From NCBI GenBank assembly GCA_963965975.1, contig OZ014411.1:18256446-18320445 (forward strand): a DNA stretch of 64,000 nt. The letters run 5' to 3'. Below the pieces are notes generated by a model. That model had not been told where the DNA came from, did not search any database, and saw nothing but the letters and a program-made list of their open reading frames with translations. Shown here one piece after another: positions 50,036-62,813 of the stretch. Every line of letters starts with the position of its first letter. The stretch's first letter is position 1. The translations under genes and the position numbers were made by a program. This stretch comes from Xestospongia bergquistia (taxonomy: Eukaryota > Porifera > Demospongiae > Haplosclerida > Petrosiidae).

Positions 50036-53000
50036 CTTCTATTGTAACTGTCTCATCTGCATCTCTTGTGTTCTATTGTAACTGTCTCATCTGCTGTATT
50101 CTATTGTCATCTGTCTTCTAACATAACTGTCTCATCTGCTGCTATTGTAACTGTCTCATCTGCTGTTTTCTAATGTAACTGTCCCATCTGCTGCATTCTA
50201 GTGTAACTGTCCCAGTGTAACTACCTCATCTGCAACTGTCCCATCTACTGTGTTCTAACTTAACTGTCCCATCTGCTGTGTTCTAAAGTAACTGTCCCAA
50301 TGTAACTGCCTCATCTGCTGTGTTCTAACATAACTGTCTTATCTGCTGTGTTACTGTCTCATCTGCTGTGTTCTAACGTAGCTGTCCTAACATAACTGTC
50401 TCGTTTACTGTGTTCTAACGTAACTGTCTAATAAGTTGTGTTCTGACGTAATTGTTTCATCTGCTGTGTTCTAACGTAATGGTCTCATCTATTGTGTTCT
50501 AACATAACTGTCCCTTCTGCTGTATTCTAACGTAACTGTCTCATCTGCTGTGTTCTATTCTAACTGTCTAATATGCTGTGTGTTCTGACGTAATTGTCTC
50601 ATCTGCTGTGTTCTAATGTAACTGTCCCTTCTACTACGTTCTATCTTAACTGTCTCATCTGCTGCGTTCTATATTAACTGTCTCATCTGCTGTGTTCTGA
50701 TGTAACTGTCTCATCTGCTGTATTCTATTCTAACTGTCTAATATATGCTGTGTTCTGACGTAATTGTCTCATCTGCTGTGTTCTAATATAACTGTCCCTT
50801 CTGCTGCGTTCTATCTTAACTGTCTGCTGCGTTCTATCTTAACTGTCTCACCTGCTGTGTTCTGACGTAACTGTCTCATCTGCTGTGTTCTATTCTAACT
50901 GTCTAATATGCTGTGTTCTGACGTAATTGTCTCATCTGCTGTGTTCTAATGTAACTGTCCCTTCTGCTGCATTCTAGTGTAACTGTCCCAACGTAACTGT
51001 CTCACCTGCAACTATCCCATCTACTGTGTTTTAACGTAACTGTCCCATCTGCTGTGTTCTAAAGTAACTGTCCCAATGTAACTGCCTCATCTGCTGTGTT
51101 CTAACATAACTGTCTTATCTGCTGTGTTACTGTCTCATCTGCTGTGTTCTAACGTAACTGTCCTAACATAACTGTCTCGTTTACTGTGTTCTAACGTAAC
51201 TGTCTAATAAGCTGTGTTCTGACGTAATTGTTTCATCTGCTGTGTTCTAACGTAATGGTCTCATCTATTGTGTTCTAACATAACTGTCCCTTCTGCTGTA
51301 TTCTAACGTAACTGTCTCATCTGCTGTATTCTAACGTAACTGTCTCATCTGCTGTGTTCTATTCTAACTGTCTAATATGCTGTGTGTTCTGACGTAATTG
51401 TCTCATCTGCTGTGTTCTAATGTAACTGTCCCTTCTGCTACGTTCTATCTTAAATGTCTCATCTGCTGCGTTCTATCTTAACTGTCTCATCTGCTGTGTT
51501 CTGACGTAACTGTCTCATCTACTGTGTTCTATTCTAACTGTCTAATATGCTGTGTTCTGACGTAATTGTCTCATCTGCTGTGTTCTAATGTAACTGTCCC
51601 TTCTGCTGCGTTCTAATGTAACTGTCTCATCTGCTGTGTTCTATTCTAACTGTCTAATATGTTGCTTTCTATTCTAACTGTCTAATATGCTGTGTTCTGA
51701 CGCAATTGTCTCATCTGCTGTGTTCTGACGTAATTGTCTCATCTGCTGTGTTCTAATGTAACTGTCCTTTCTGCTGCATTCTACCTTAACTGTCTCATCT
51801 GCTGCGTTCTATCTTAACTGTCTCATCTGCTGCGTTCTGACGTAACGTCTCATCTGCTGTGTTCTAACTGTCTAATATGCTGTGTTCTGACGTAATTGTC
51901 TCATCTGCTGTGTTCTTCTAACATAACTGTCCCTTCTGCTGCGTTCTGTTAACTGCCCTATCTACTGTGTTCTATTGTAACAGTCTCATCTGCTGTGTTC
52001 TATTGTAACTGTCCCATCTACTGTGTTGTAACGCAACTTCATCTGCTGTATTCTGCCCATCTACTGTATTCTAACATAACTGTCTCATCTCCAGGGTTCT
52101 AATGTAACTGTCCCATCTTGTAACTGTCCCATCTACTTGTGTTCTAACATACCTGCCCCATCTACTGTGTGTTCTATTGTAACTGCCCCATCTACTGTGT
52201 TCTATTGTAACTGTCCCATCTACTGTGTTCTACATACCTGCCCCATCTACTGTGTGTTTTATTGTAACTCCTCCATCTACTGTGTTCTATTGTAACTGTC
52301 CCATCTACTGTGTTCTAACATAACTGCCCTATCTACTGTGTGTTCTATTGTAACTGCCCCATCTACTGTGTTCTATTGTAACTGTCTCATCTGCTGTATT
52401 CTGTAACTCTCCCATCTACTGTATTCTAACATAACTGTCTCATCTACTGGGTTCTAATGTAAGTGTCCCATTTTATAACTGTCCCATCTACTGTGTTCTA
52501 ACATAACTGCCCTATCTACTGTGTGTTCTATTGTAACTGCCCCATCTACTGTGTTCTATTGTAACTATCCCATCTACTGTGTTCTATTGTAACTGTCCCA
52601 TCTACTGTGTTGTAACGCAACTTCATCTGCTGTATTCTGCCCATCTACTGTATTCTAACATAACTGTCTCATCTCCAGGGTTCTAATGTAACTGTCCCAT
52701 CTTGTAACTGTCCCATCTACTTGTGTTCTAACATACCTGCCCCATCTACTGTGTGTTCTATTGTAACTGCCCCATCTACTGTGTTCTATTGTAACTGTCC
52801 CATCTACTGTGTAACTGCCCTATCTACTGTGTCTTCTATTGTAACTGCCCCATCTACTGTGTTCTATTGTAACTGTCCCATCTACTGTGTTCTACATACC
52901 TGCCCCATCTACTGTGTGTTTTATTGTAACTCCTCCATCTACTGTGTTCTATTGTAACTGTCCCATCTACTGTGTTCTAACATAACTGCCCTATCTACTG

Positions 53001-56000
53001 TGTGTTCTATTGTAACTGCCCCATCTACTGTGTTCTATTGTAACTATCCCATCCACTGTGTTGTAACGTAACTGTCTCATCTGCTGTATTCTGCCCATCT
53101 ACTGTATTCTAACATAACTGTCTCATTTTCAGGGTTCTAATGTAACTCTTCCATCTTGTAACTGTCCCATCTAACATACCTGCCCCATCTACTGTGTGTT
53201 CTATTCTAACTGCCCCATCTACTGTGTGTTCTGTTGTAACTGTCCCATCTACTGTGTTCTAACATACCTGCCCCATCTACTGTGTGTTCTACTGTAACTC
53301 CCCCATCTACTGTGTTCTATTGTGACTGTCCCATCTACTGTGTTCTAACATAACTGCCCTATCTACTGTGTGTTCTATTGTAACTGCACCATCTACTATG
53401 TTCTATTGTAATTGTCTCATCTGCTGTATTCTGTAACTCTCCCATCTACTGTATTCTAACATAACTGTCTCATCTACTGGGTTCTAATGTAAGTGTCCCA
53501 TTTTGTAACTGTCCCATCTACTGTGTTCTAACGTAACTGCCCTATCTACTGTGTGTTCTATTGTAACTGCCCCATCTACTGTGTTCTATTGTAACTGTCC
53601 CATCTACTGTGTTGTAACGTAACTGTCTCATCTGCTGTATTCTGCCCATCTACTGTATTCTAACATAACTGTCTCATTTCCAGGGTTCTAATGTAACTGT
53701 CCCATCTTGTAACTGTCCCATCTAACATACCTGCCCCATCTACTGTGTGTTCTATTGTAACTGCCCCATCTACTGTGTGTTCTATTGTAACTGCCCCATC
53801 TACTGTGTTCTAACATACCTGCCCCATCTACTGTGTGTTCTATTGTAACTGCCCCATCTACTGTGTTCTATTGTAACTGTCTCATCGTCTGTATTCTGTA
53901 ACTCTTCCATCTACTGTATTCTAACATAACTGTCTCATCTACTGGGTTCTAATGTAAGTGTCCCATTTTGTAACTGTCCCATCTACTGTGTTCTAACATA
54001 ACTGCCCTATCTACTGTGTGTTCTATTGTAACTGCCCCATCTACTGTGTTCTATTGTAACTATCCCATCCACTGTGTTGTAACGTAACTGTCTCATCTGC
54101 TGTATTCTGCCCATCTACTGTATTCTAACATAACTGTCTCATTTCCAGGGTTCTAATGTAACTCTCCCATCTTGTAACTGTCCCATCTAACATACCTGCC
54201 CCATCTACTGTGTGTTCTATTCTAACTGCCCCATCTACTGTGTGTTCTATTGTAACTGTCCCATCTACTGTGTTCTAACATACCTGCCCCATCTACTGTG
54301 TGTTCTATTGTAACTCCCCCATCTACTGTGTTCTATTGTGACTGTCCCATCTACTGTCTTCTAACATACCTGCCCCATCTACTGTGTGTTCTATTGTAAC
54401 TGCCCCATCTACTGTGTGTTCTATTGTAACTGTCCCATCTACTGTGTTCTAACATACCTGCCCCATCTACTGTGTGTTCTATTGTAACTCCCCCATCTAC
54501 TGTGTTCTATTGTGACTGTCCCATCTACTGTCTTCTAACATAACTGCCCTATCTACTGTGTGTTCTATTGTAACTGCACCATCTACTATGTTCTATTGTA
54601 ACTGTCTCATCTGCTGTATTCTGTAACTCTCCCCTCTACTGTATTCTAACATAACTGTCTCATCTACTGGGTTCTAATGTAAGTGTCCCATTTTGTAACT
54701 GTCCCATCTACTGTGTTCTAACATAACTGCCCTATCTACTGTGTGTTCTATTGTAACTGCCCCATCTACTGTGTTCTATTGTAACTGTCCCATCTACTGT
54801 GTTGTAACGTAACTGTCTCATCTGCTGTATTCTGCCCATCTACTTTATTCTAACATAACTGTCTCATCTCCAGGGTTCTAATGTAACTGTCCCATCTTAT
54901 AACTGTCCCATCTAACATACCTGCCCCATCTACTGTGTGTTCTATTGTAACTGCCCCATCTACTGTGTGTTCTATTGTAACTGTCCCATCTACTGTGTTC
55001 TAACATACCTGCCCCATCTACTGTGTGTTCTATTGTAACTGCGCCATCTACTGTGTTCTATTGTAACTATCCCATCTACTGTGTTCTAACATAACTGCCC
55101 TATCTACTGTTTGTTCTAGTGTAACTGCCCCATCTACTGTGTTCTATTGTAACTGTCTCATCGTCTGTATTCTGTAACTCTTCCATCTACTGCATTCTAA
55201 CATAACTGTCTCATCTACTGGGTTCTAATATAAGTGTCCCATCTTGTAACTGTCCCATCTCCTGTGTTCTAACATAACAACCCCATCTACTGTGTCTTCT
55301 ATTGTAACTGCCCCATCTACTCTGTTGTATTGTAACTGTACCATCTAATGTGTCCTGTAACTATCTACTGTATTCTAACGTCATCTGCTCTGTAACTATC
55401 TACTGTATTCTAACATCATCTGCTGTGTTCTGTTGTAACTGCCCCTTCTACTGTGTTCTATTGTAACTGCCCTATCTGCTGTGTTCTATTGTAACTGCCC
55501 TATCTGCTGTGTTCTATTTTAACTGTCCTGTCTGCTGTATTCTGTAACTGTCTACAGTATTATGTAACTGTCACATCTACTGTATTCTTACATAACTGTC
55601 TCATCAACTGTGTTCTATTGTAACTGTCCCATCTACTGTATACACTGTCCCATCTACTGTATTCTAATGTAACTGTCTCATCTACTGTATTCTGAAACTG
55701 TCCCATCTACTGTATTCTAACATAACTGTCTCATCTGCTGTGTTCTATTGTAACTGCTCCATTTGCTGTGTTCTATTGTAACTGCTCCATTTGCTGTGTT
55801 CTATTGTAACTGCCCCATTTGCTGTGTTCTATTGTAACTGCCCCATCTGTATTCTAACATAACTGTCTCATCTTCTGTGTTCTATTGTAACTGCTCCATT
55901 TGCTGTGTTCTATTGTAACTGCCCCATTTGCTGTGTGTTCTATTGTAACTGCCCCTTCTGTATTCTAACATCTACAGTGTTCTAACTGTCTCATTTACTG

Positions 56001-56360
56001 TATCCTAAAAAAGCTGTACCATCTACTGTCTTCTAAAATGACTGTCCCATCAACTGTTTCCTAACACATGTGGTAACTGTGTCCTAAGGTAACCATGTCC
56101 AGTTACTGTAACTGTGCCATTTACTGTGTTCTAACGTAACTGTCCCTTGTACTGTATTCTAACATAACTGTCCCATCTACTTGTCCAACTACTGTGTCTT
56201 GAAAGTTACTGTCTCATCTACTGTGTTCTAACTTTCCCATCTGCTGTGTCCGAATGTAACTGTCCCATCTATTGTGCTCTAATGTAACTGTCCCATCTAC
56301 TTTGTTCCAGTTCCAACTACTGTGTCCTGATGTAATTGACCAACTACTGTGTCTTAGAGA
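50036..56360. repeat. Minisatellite II array, copy 4
   Basis: The longest array here, with a duplicated internal section (about 50210-50600 and 51000-51400) and several repeats of the GTAACTCTCCCATCTACTGT-type block. It ends abruptly within GTCTTAGAGACA, where the other arrays continue with GTTACTTTAA, and joins block U sequence. Confidence 0.92.
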
Positions 56361-57329
56361 CAATCTTTCTAATGTCACATTAGTTAGAAAATATATACAA
56401 TATACATAACAGATAATCTATTTTCTATTTGAACTTCAATTATAAAAAGATCCCTCCTTAACTACTATATTATGTATTATGTGTACTAAAAAAACATGGA
56501 TTTGTCAAATCAAGCTTTCTTTTGTGATATACTAATACAACACCCTTTAGTAAAATGCATAAGAATACTCATATGTACTCTGTGTGACATAAACTTTGAC
56601 ATTATCTTTGAAAAGATAGAGAATATTCTCATTTTGGTGTTATTGTGAGAAGAAGAAAAAGTGTCATACCTTCTCATATCTACCATTCAGCACAGACTTA
56701 ATGATATATTGTTATCTGATAAAGACAGCCTATAGTTGTAGACTACCAGTGTCACACCATGTTTTGTCTAAAGTCTCAAATACACATAACTACATATACA
56801 AACAGTTTGACAGAAATGGTTCATTCTTACAAAACAAGTTATATATTACACATTATTACATAAATTATATACCAAGATTGTAAACATGGATTAATCCCAA
56901 ATTGATTCAATTAATAAATAATATACATGTTACATAATTATGAAAAATGCAAACATAATACTATTAATTAATTGAAGGTGATGTAGCTACACAAACAGTA
57001 GTACTATTCTAATTATATGAACAGATACTCCATTCTAACAAGTATTATTATTAAAACAATAACCATGTATCGTCTTTTGCAATTTGAGGCAGCTATAAGT
57101 CCACCATGGCTTGGAACAAAACCTTTTGACAAAGAAGGAAGACTGAGAATGCCAAGAAGTAATCGTCATCAGAACTATCAGATTGATCCAAATCATCAGA
57201 CTCATCTGATTCATCTCCAACTCGAATGATGAACTCATCCACTAACTCTTCATAGAGGCCATCATTAGACCAATAGTGATCTTCAAAGTGGATCTTAACA
57301 TGTCGAATGAGGCTCTTCCAAGGGTCAGG
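56361..57329. repeat. Block U fragment (equivalent of about 10526-11491)
   Basis: Joined directly to minisatellite II at its left. Its right part (57060-57329) is the C-terminal portion of the minus-strand Tc1/mariner transposase (acidic tail and WSNDGLYEEL-type segment), cut before NPIE. The complete duplicate is at 60957-61922. Confidence 0.88.
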
Positions 57330-57362
57330 TATGTGTGTTTGTGTGTGTGTGTGTGTGTGTGT
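57330..57362. repeat. (TG)n microsatellite
   Basis: TG run at the breakpoint between the transposase fragment and the Ig-like pseudo-exon. The second copy is at 61924-61955. Confidence 0.9.
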
Positions 57363-57414
57363 ATAAGAGTATATGGCAGAAATGTTTAATATTACAATGT
57401 GAATGAGAACTTAC

Positions 57415-57704
57415 ATAAAATTAGACTGATATCATAAGAATTTCCACAGGCATTACTATATAGCTGTGCACTTGTAAGCACCAGGTTGTGTCACAGGAGT
57501 ACCCATTTGAATAGATGGATAGAAGCACACTATCTTTTCCAAACATATTATCAACTTTTATATTATTTGTGACATTACCATCATTGGTTATTGGTCATGC
57601 ACTTGGAACACCAGAGATGCAAGTTGATTGTCCAATTCTTATTTTATCTACATTGAGAACTACCATTAGTGCTGCTAATCTTGTTGAGTTTACATCTGGG
57701 ACCT
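57415..57704 (-). pseudogene. Ig-like domain exon remnant (copy 1)
   Basis: Equivalent, 4593 bp upstream, of the Ig-like remnant at 62008-62297, with the same lesions and the same GTAAGTT donor (57408-57414). About 11 bp beyond its acceptor side the sequence switches to minisatellite II (57716), so the rest of the gene is missing here. Confidence 0.5.
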
Positions 57705-57715
57705 CTACAAACATA

Positions 57716-58750
57716 ACTGCCCCATTTGCTGTGTTCTATTGTAACTGCCCCATCTGTATTCTAACATAACTGTCTCATCTTCTGTGTTCTATTGTAACTG
57801 CTCCATTTGCTGTGTTCTATTGTAACTGCTCCATTTGCTGTGTTCTATTGTAACTGCTCCATTTGCTGTGTTCTATTGTAACTGCCCCATTTGCTGTGTT
57901 CTATTGTAACTGCCCCATCTGTATTCTAACATAACTGTCTCATCTTCTGTTTTCTATTGTAACTGCTCCATTTGCTGTGTTCTATTGTAACTGCCCCATT
58001 TGCTGTGTGTTCTATTGTAACTGCCCCTTCTGTATTCTAACATCTACAGTGTTCTAACTGTCTCATTTACTGTATCCTAAAAAAGCTGTACCATCTACTG
58101 TCTTCTAAAATGACTGCCCATCAACTGTTTCCTAACACTTGTGGTAACTGTGTCCTAAGGTAACCATGTCCAGTTACTGTAACTGTGCCATTTGCTGTGT
58201 TCTAATGTAACTGTCCCTTGTACTGTATTCTAACATAACTGTCCCATCTACTTGTCCAACTACTGTGTCTTGAAAGTTACTGTCTCATCTACTGTGTTCT
58301 AACTTTCCCATCTGCTGTGTCCGAATGTAACTGTCCCATCTATTGTGCTCTAATGTAACTGTCCCATCTACTTTGTTCCAGTTCCAACTACTGTGTCCTG
58401 ATGTAATTGACCAACTACTGTGTCTTAGAGACAGTTACTTTAATGTAACTGTCCCATCTACTGTGTCCGAATGTAACTATCCCATCTACTGTCTCCTTAA
58501 GTAATTGTTCCATGTACTATGTTTTAATGTAACTGTTGTTACAGGATGTATTTTGAGCATATTTGCCCATCTACTGTGTCTGAATGTAACTGTCCCATCT
58601 ACTGTGTTCTAATATAACTGTGCAATCTACTGTGTCCTAATATAACTGTGCAATCTACTGTGTCCATATGTAACTGTCCCATCTACTGTGTCCTTAAGTA
58701 ATTGTTCCATCTACTGTGTTCTAATGTAACTGTCCAATCAACTGTTAAAA
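57716..58750. repeat. Minisatellite II array, copy 5 (short)
   Basis: Corresponds to the right end of the array at about 55810-56360, and beyond that to 6780-7098 of copy 1. It includes the odd hybrid unit at 58543 (GATGTATTTTGAGCATATTT running into CCCATCTACTG). Confidence 0.9.
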
Positions 58751-59218
58751 GATGTATTTTGAGCATATTAGGCCATTAATAGATGGATTATGAGCATGTT
58801 AGGCCATTAACAGATGGATTTTGAGCATGTTAGGCCATTAAAAGAAGAATGAGAAGAGGTTTGAAGGGGGGGGCGGACGGCAATACAGTACCACCTCCAC
58901 GTTGGTGTCGTCTGGAGCATCATAGGTATCCTAACTATGATGTACTGAGAGTACTGTTGATCCTCAGCTCATTCTTTTTTAAACTGTATAAAATACAGTA
59001 GCTCTGATAACAATTTGTACAGTTTCAGTTATAGTTGGAGAATGCATATCCAAATGCTTGTTAATACTGGAATGCAAAGAGTCTCTTTTTGATATTGCCT
59101 GACCTTTGTAAATTTTAAGCACTATTTCAAACGCTGTTAAATAATCCAAGCCGTTTCTAACTAAGATACATGTTTAGCAAAAAAAATATTATCCAACTTG
59201 AATGAGGTATATATATTA

Positions 59219-59440
59219 AGTGATATCCTCTCAACTCTTTTCAACTCTTTAACAGTTAGGTTTTGTTTGTAATTATGTTAGTGTCTCTACTGTAAATTGG
59301 TGTTAATTGTGTTAATAGTTTTGTCACTTAGTTCTTTTGTTTATTGTTATTGATTTTGTATAAATAGGATTTAGTTTTTACTTGTACTAGAGTTTCCATT
59401 CTATCCATTAAAATTATTTCAATTTAACTTAAATACCACA
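59219..59440. mobile_element. Solo-LTR-like insertion, 222 bp, unique to copy C
   Basis: Absent from copies A and B, whose sequence is uninterrupted here. TATTA flanks it on both sides (59214-59218 and 59441-59445), consistent with a 5-bp target duplication. It holds a TATA box (TATAAATA, 59359-59366), a downstream ATTAAA and ends in CCACA, as a small LTR would. However, its left edge is AGTGATATCC rather than a clean TG, and the target is itself TA-rich. No internal retrotransposon genes are present. Confidence 0.5.
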
Positions 59441-60204
59441 TATTATATATATATAAATGTAATTGCTTACATTTTCTATAGAACCTTCCGAATTAGAGTA
59501 TGTCTAAAAGCTGGTGGCAGTGAGCTATTACAGTTGTGCAGTGTATTGGCATGCTTTGCTACATAAAAGGTACAATAATTTATAGATTAGTCTGTTAATA
59601 TATTTTTTCCTTGTTAGTGTTTAATGAAATTTTACTGTCCATTTCACTTCCCTATAGCCCTATAGTGGTGTATATGGCACAGAAGATGGATACACTGGTT
59701 TTATGACTGTTAATTACTCTGGAAATTTGCTGCAGTTTGTGTACTTTAACAAATGACTTCTCAGAAAAAGGACATATTATATGTGTATATGTGGTGTCTA
59801 TTATAAACTATATAGTACAGTGCTTGTATTTATGTAATGATGAAGATACTCTTTTCAGTGGCAATCATTGTTACTGTTTGTGCTGTCAAGATAGTAAGAT
59901 GTACCATCAAGTACATACTACAAGAACTTGTAAACTGCCCATCATGACCATCTTTTGATTTATTCAATTTATTTGATCTTAATGTGTTATTTTTGTTAAA
60001 TTCTCCACATAAATTTGCCATAAGGAAAATGAGTCTGTATTTTAGTTTCTGTTGTTAGAAGTCTTTTAAAACAAATGGTAATTGCTTACAGAAATAAGAC
60101 AGAGGAACTTGATGGATATGCAGAATCCTATTAATTTGTCTTAAAAATGGATCATTTCAAGATAACATCTACAGTATAGCAGTGGTCCATTGTATACAGT
60201 TATA

Positions 60205-60408
60205 ACAGATTGCATAGTAACAGTTGTTGTACACAAAGGTCAGTAGCTATAAAAAATTTGTCTCTAAAAAATGACCATTGATTAATTATCTTAATAGTTA
60301 AAGACAAAATTTTTATAGATACTGGCCTTTGTGTACAACAACTGTTACTATGTAATCTGTAATCTGTTATAAATAACTATTAAGATAATTAATCAATGGG
60401 CATTTTTT
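60205..60408. repeat. Interlocked inverted repeats A-B-A'-B' (copy C)
   Basis: Same 204-bp arrangement as 8327-8530 with a few substitutions (for example TGCATAGTAAC in arm A). Confidence 0.88.
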
Positions 60409-60677
60409 ATAGTAGTGAGGCTACTGTACAGTATCTACTTCAGTAATATATATATATATATATATGACTATGGTTTCTAATCTAATGATTATCTGCAGTC
60501 AGCATTATTAGAAGTTAACAAGATAACCTTGTTTTCATACAAAATGGGAAGTTGCTTCAGGAAAATTCATCAAAAATACTATTAATATTATAATCATTAT
60601 TATGATTGTAAACAAAATAATAACATTTATATAGTTTATGTATTACAGTGATGAATTTTGTTTTGTGTCCAATGTAG

Positions 60678-60859
60678 AGTAGTAGAAAACTTAATAGAAA
60701 TGTAGGCACTAGAGATTCAAACTTTTAAACAGAAATGCGAAGATTGGAAAGAGAGGGCAGATCAATTGTCTAGTAAAACTTGAAAGCATTCAGGCTCTCT
60801 TAGAACAGACGCAAAGAGACAAACAGTTTATGGAACAATCACTAAACCATCATCTTGAG
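60678..60859 (+). pseudogene. First exon of the coiled-coil pseudogene (copy C)
   Basis: Equivalent of 8787-8968 with the same TAG and frameshift (QLSSKT here for QLSGKT). The following exons are absent because of the deletion just downstream. Confidence 0.55.
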
Positions 60860-60880
60860 GTTAGACTCTCTACTGTATTT

Positions 60881-61923
60881 TTACTTAGCACATCTATAGG
60901 TCAGTGAGGTAACTACTAATGATAAGAAATGTAGTTGATTGTCAGAGCTTTAAGAATCTTTCTAATGTCACATTAGTTAGAAAATATATACAATATACAT
61001 AACAGATAATCTATTTTCTATTTGAACTTCAATTATAAAAAGATCCCTCCTTAACTACTATATTATGTATTATGTGTACTAAAAAAACATGGATTTGTCA
61101 AATCAAGCTTTCTTTTGTGATATACTAATACAACACCCTTTAGTAAAATGCATAAGAATACTCATATGTACTCTGTGTGACATAAACTTTGACATTATCT
61201 TTGAAAAGATAGAGAATATTCTCATTTTGGTGTTATTGTGAGAAGAAGAAAAAGTGTCATACCTTCTCATATCTACCATTCAGCACAGACTTAATGATAT
61301 ATTGTTATCTGATAAAGACAGCCTATAGTTGTAGACTACCAGTGTCACACCATGTTTTGTCTAAAGTCTCAAATACACATAACTACATATACAAACAGTT
61401 TGACAGAAATGGTTCATTCTTACAAAACAAGTTATATATTACACATTATTACATAAATTATATACCAAGATTGTAAACATGGATTAATCCCAAATTGATT
61501 CAATTAATAAATAATATACATGTTACATAATTATGAAAAATGCAAACATAATACTATTAATTAATTGAAGGTGATGTAGCTACACAAACAGTAGTACTAT
61601 TCTAATTATATGAACAGATACTCCATTCTAACAAGTATTATTATTAAAACAATAACCATGTATCGTCTTTTGCAATTTGAGGCAGCTATAAGTCCACCAT
61701 GGCTTGGAACAAAACCTTTTGACAAAGAAGGAAGACTGAGAATGCCAAGAAGTAATCGTCATCAGAACTATCAGATTGATCCAAATCATCAGACTCATCT
61801 GATTCATCTCCAACTCGAATGATGAACTCATCCACTAACTCTTCATAGAGGCCATCATTAGACCAATAGTGATCTTCAAAGTGGATCTTAACATGTCGAA
61901 TGAGGCTCTTCCAAGGGTCAGGT
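60881..61923. repeat. Block U fragment, second copy (equivalent of about 10447-11491)
   Basis: From 60957 it repeats 56361-57329. The transposase C-terminal fragment lies at 61653-61922 on the minus strand. It is followed by a TG run (61924-61955). Confidence 0.88.
61653..61922 (-). pseudogene. Tc1/mariner transposase C-terminal fragment
   Basis: Minus-strand remnant matching 11222-11491 (acidic tail, HYWSNDG-type segment, polar C-terminus). It is broken before the NPIE catalytic Glu by the TG run. Its twin is at 57060-57329. Confidence 0.75.
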
Positions 61924-62007
61924 ATGTGTGTTTGTGTGTGTGTGTGTGTGTGTGTATAAGAGTATATGGCAGAAATGTTTAATATTACAATGTGAATGAG
62001 AACTTAC

Positions 62008-62297
62008 ATAAAATTAGACTGATATCATAAGAATTTCCACAGGCATTACTATATAGCTGTGCACTTGTAAGCACCAGGTTGTGTCACAGGAGTACCCATT
62101 TGAATAGATGGATAGAAGCACACTATCTTTTCCAAACATATTATCAACTTTTATATTATTTGTGACATTACCATCATTGGTTATTGGTCATGCACTTGGA
62201 ACACCAGAGATGCAAGTTGATTGTCCAATTCTTATTTTATCTACATTGAGAACTACCATTAGTGCTGCTAATCTTGTTGAGTTTACATCTGGGACCT
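62008..62297 (-). pseudogene. Ig-like domain exon remnant (copy 2)
   Basis: Minus strand between an acceptor (ATGTTTGTAG, AG at 62298-62299) and a donor (T|GTAAGTTC, 62007). It reads VPDVNSTRLAALMVVLNVDK, then IRIGQSTCISGVPSA, a TGA stop, PITNDGNVTNNIKVDN and SVLLSIYSNG. After a one-base shift comes TPVTQPGAYKCTA and, after another, SNACGNSYDISLIL. The GQSxxC...SGVPS start, the GAYKC motif and two Cys about 55 residues apart are the hallmarks of an Ig fold. The stop and two frameshifts indicate a pseudogene or poor base quality. The plus-strand ORF here (62108-62356) with a signal-peptide-like start is its shadow. Confidence 0.55.
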
Positions 62298-62813
62298 CTA
62301 CAAACATTAAACAACCTGTACGTGACTATACCTGTGCTTTTGTACGACTGCAGTAGATCAATACGTCAAGACAACACAAAAAGTTATAGTTTTTCGCCTA
62401 GAAGATTCTAGACTCAAAGCCAGTACATTATTCACACTTTAGAGTAATAACGTTACCACGCCCAATTCATTGCTAATTTGCATCCTGTTTCATACCGAAA
62501 GTTTTATAGCAACTAAATAATTTTTTAATACTTTTGACACTGATAACACACCATACCAATTGAGTAGCGTTAGGAATGTCTATGACGTGTTTGTTAGGAT
62601 TGTGAGGGTAGTTTCGTCTATGTTGTTCGCTAAATAAATTTTTAATACTTTTGACACTGATAACACACCATAAGTCTCAAGTAAGGAAAAAAATTAAAGG
62701 TTCACTTCATTAACAGTGATAATAAGTTGTTATTTGCTACTACGTCAGCATAGTGGTTGCTCAAGTACCTGTTGACCAAACAGTGGTCTCACCAGTGGAA
62801 AGAGACAACTGTA
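62298..62813. repeat. Single-copy flank with a 43-bp direct repeat
   Basis: This is where the macrosatellite ends. Positions 62513-62555 and 62630-62672 (TTAATACTTTTGACACTGAT, then AACACACCATA) are two nearly identical 43-bp copies 117 bp apart. No gene recognised. A TACCACGCCC motif lies near 62454. Confidence 0.75.

Larger units (their letters stand above)
58751..60880. repeat. Block U, copy C (partial)
   Basis: Matches copy A from 7099 to about 8985 with offset 51878 at 59830, including the 31-bp triplet (58751-58843) and interlocked repeats (60205-60408). It carries a unique 222-bp insertion at 59219-59440. At about 60876 it jumps to sequence matching about 10447. Confidence 0.92.

Noticed and set aside
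57515..57769. Secreted-looking plus-strand ORF, twin at 62108
   Set aside because: The opposite strand gives a better explanation (Ig-like exon), and in the first copy the ORF end is minisatellite.
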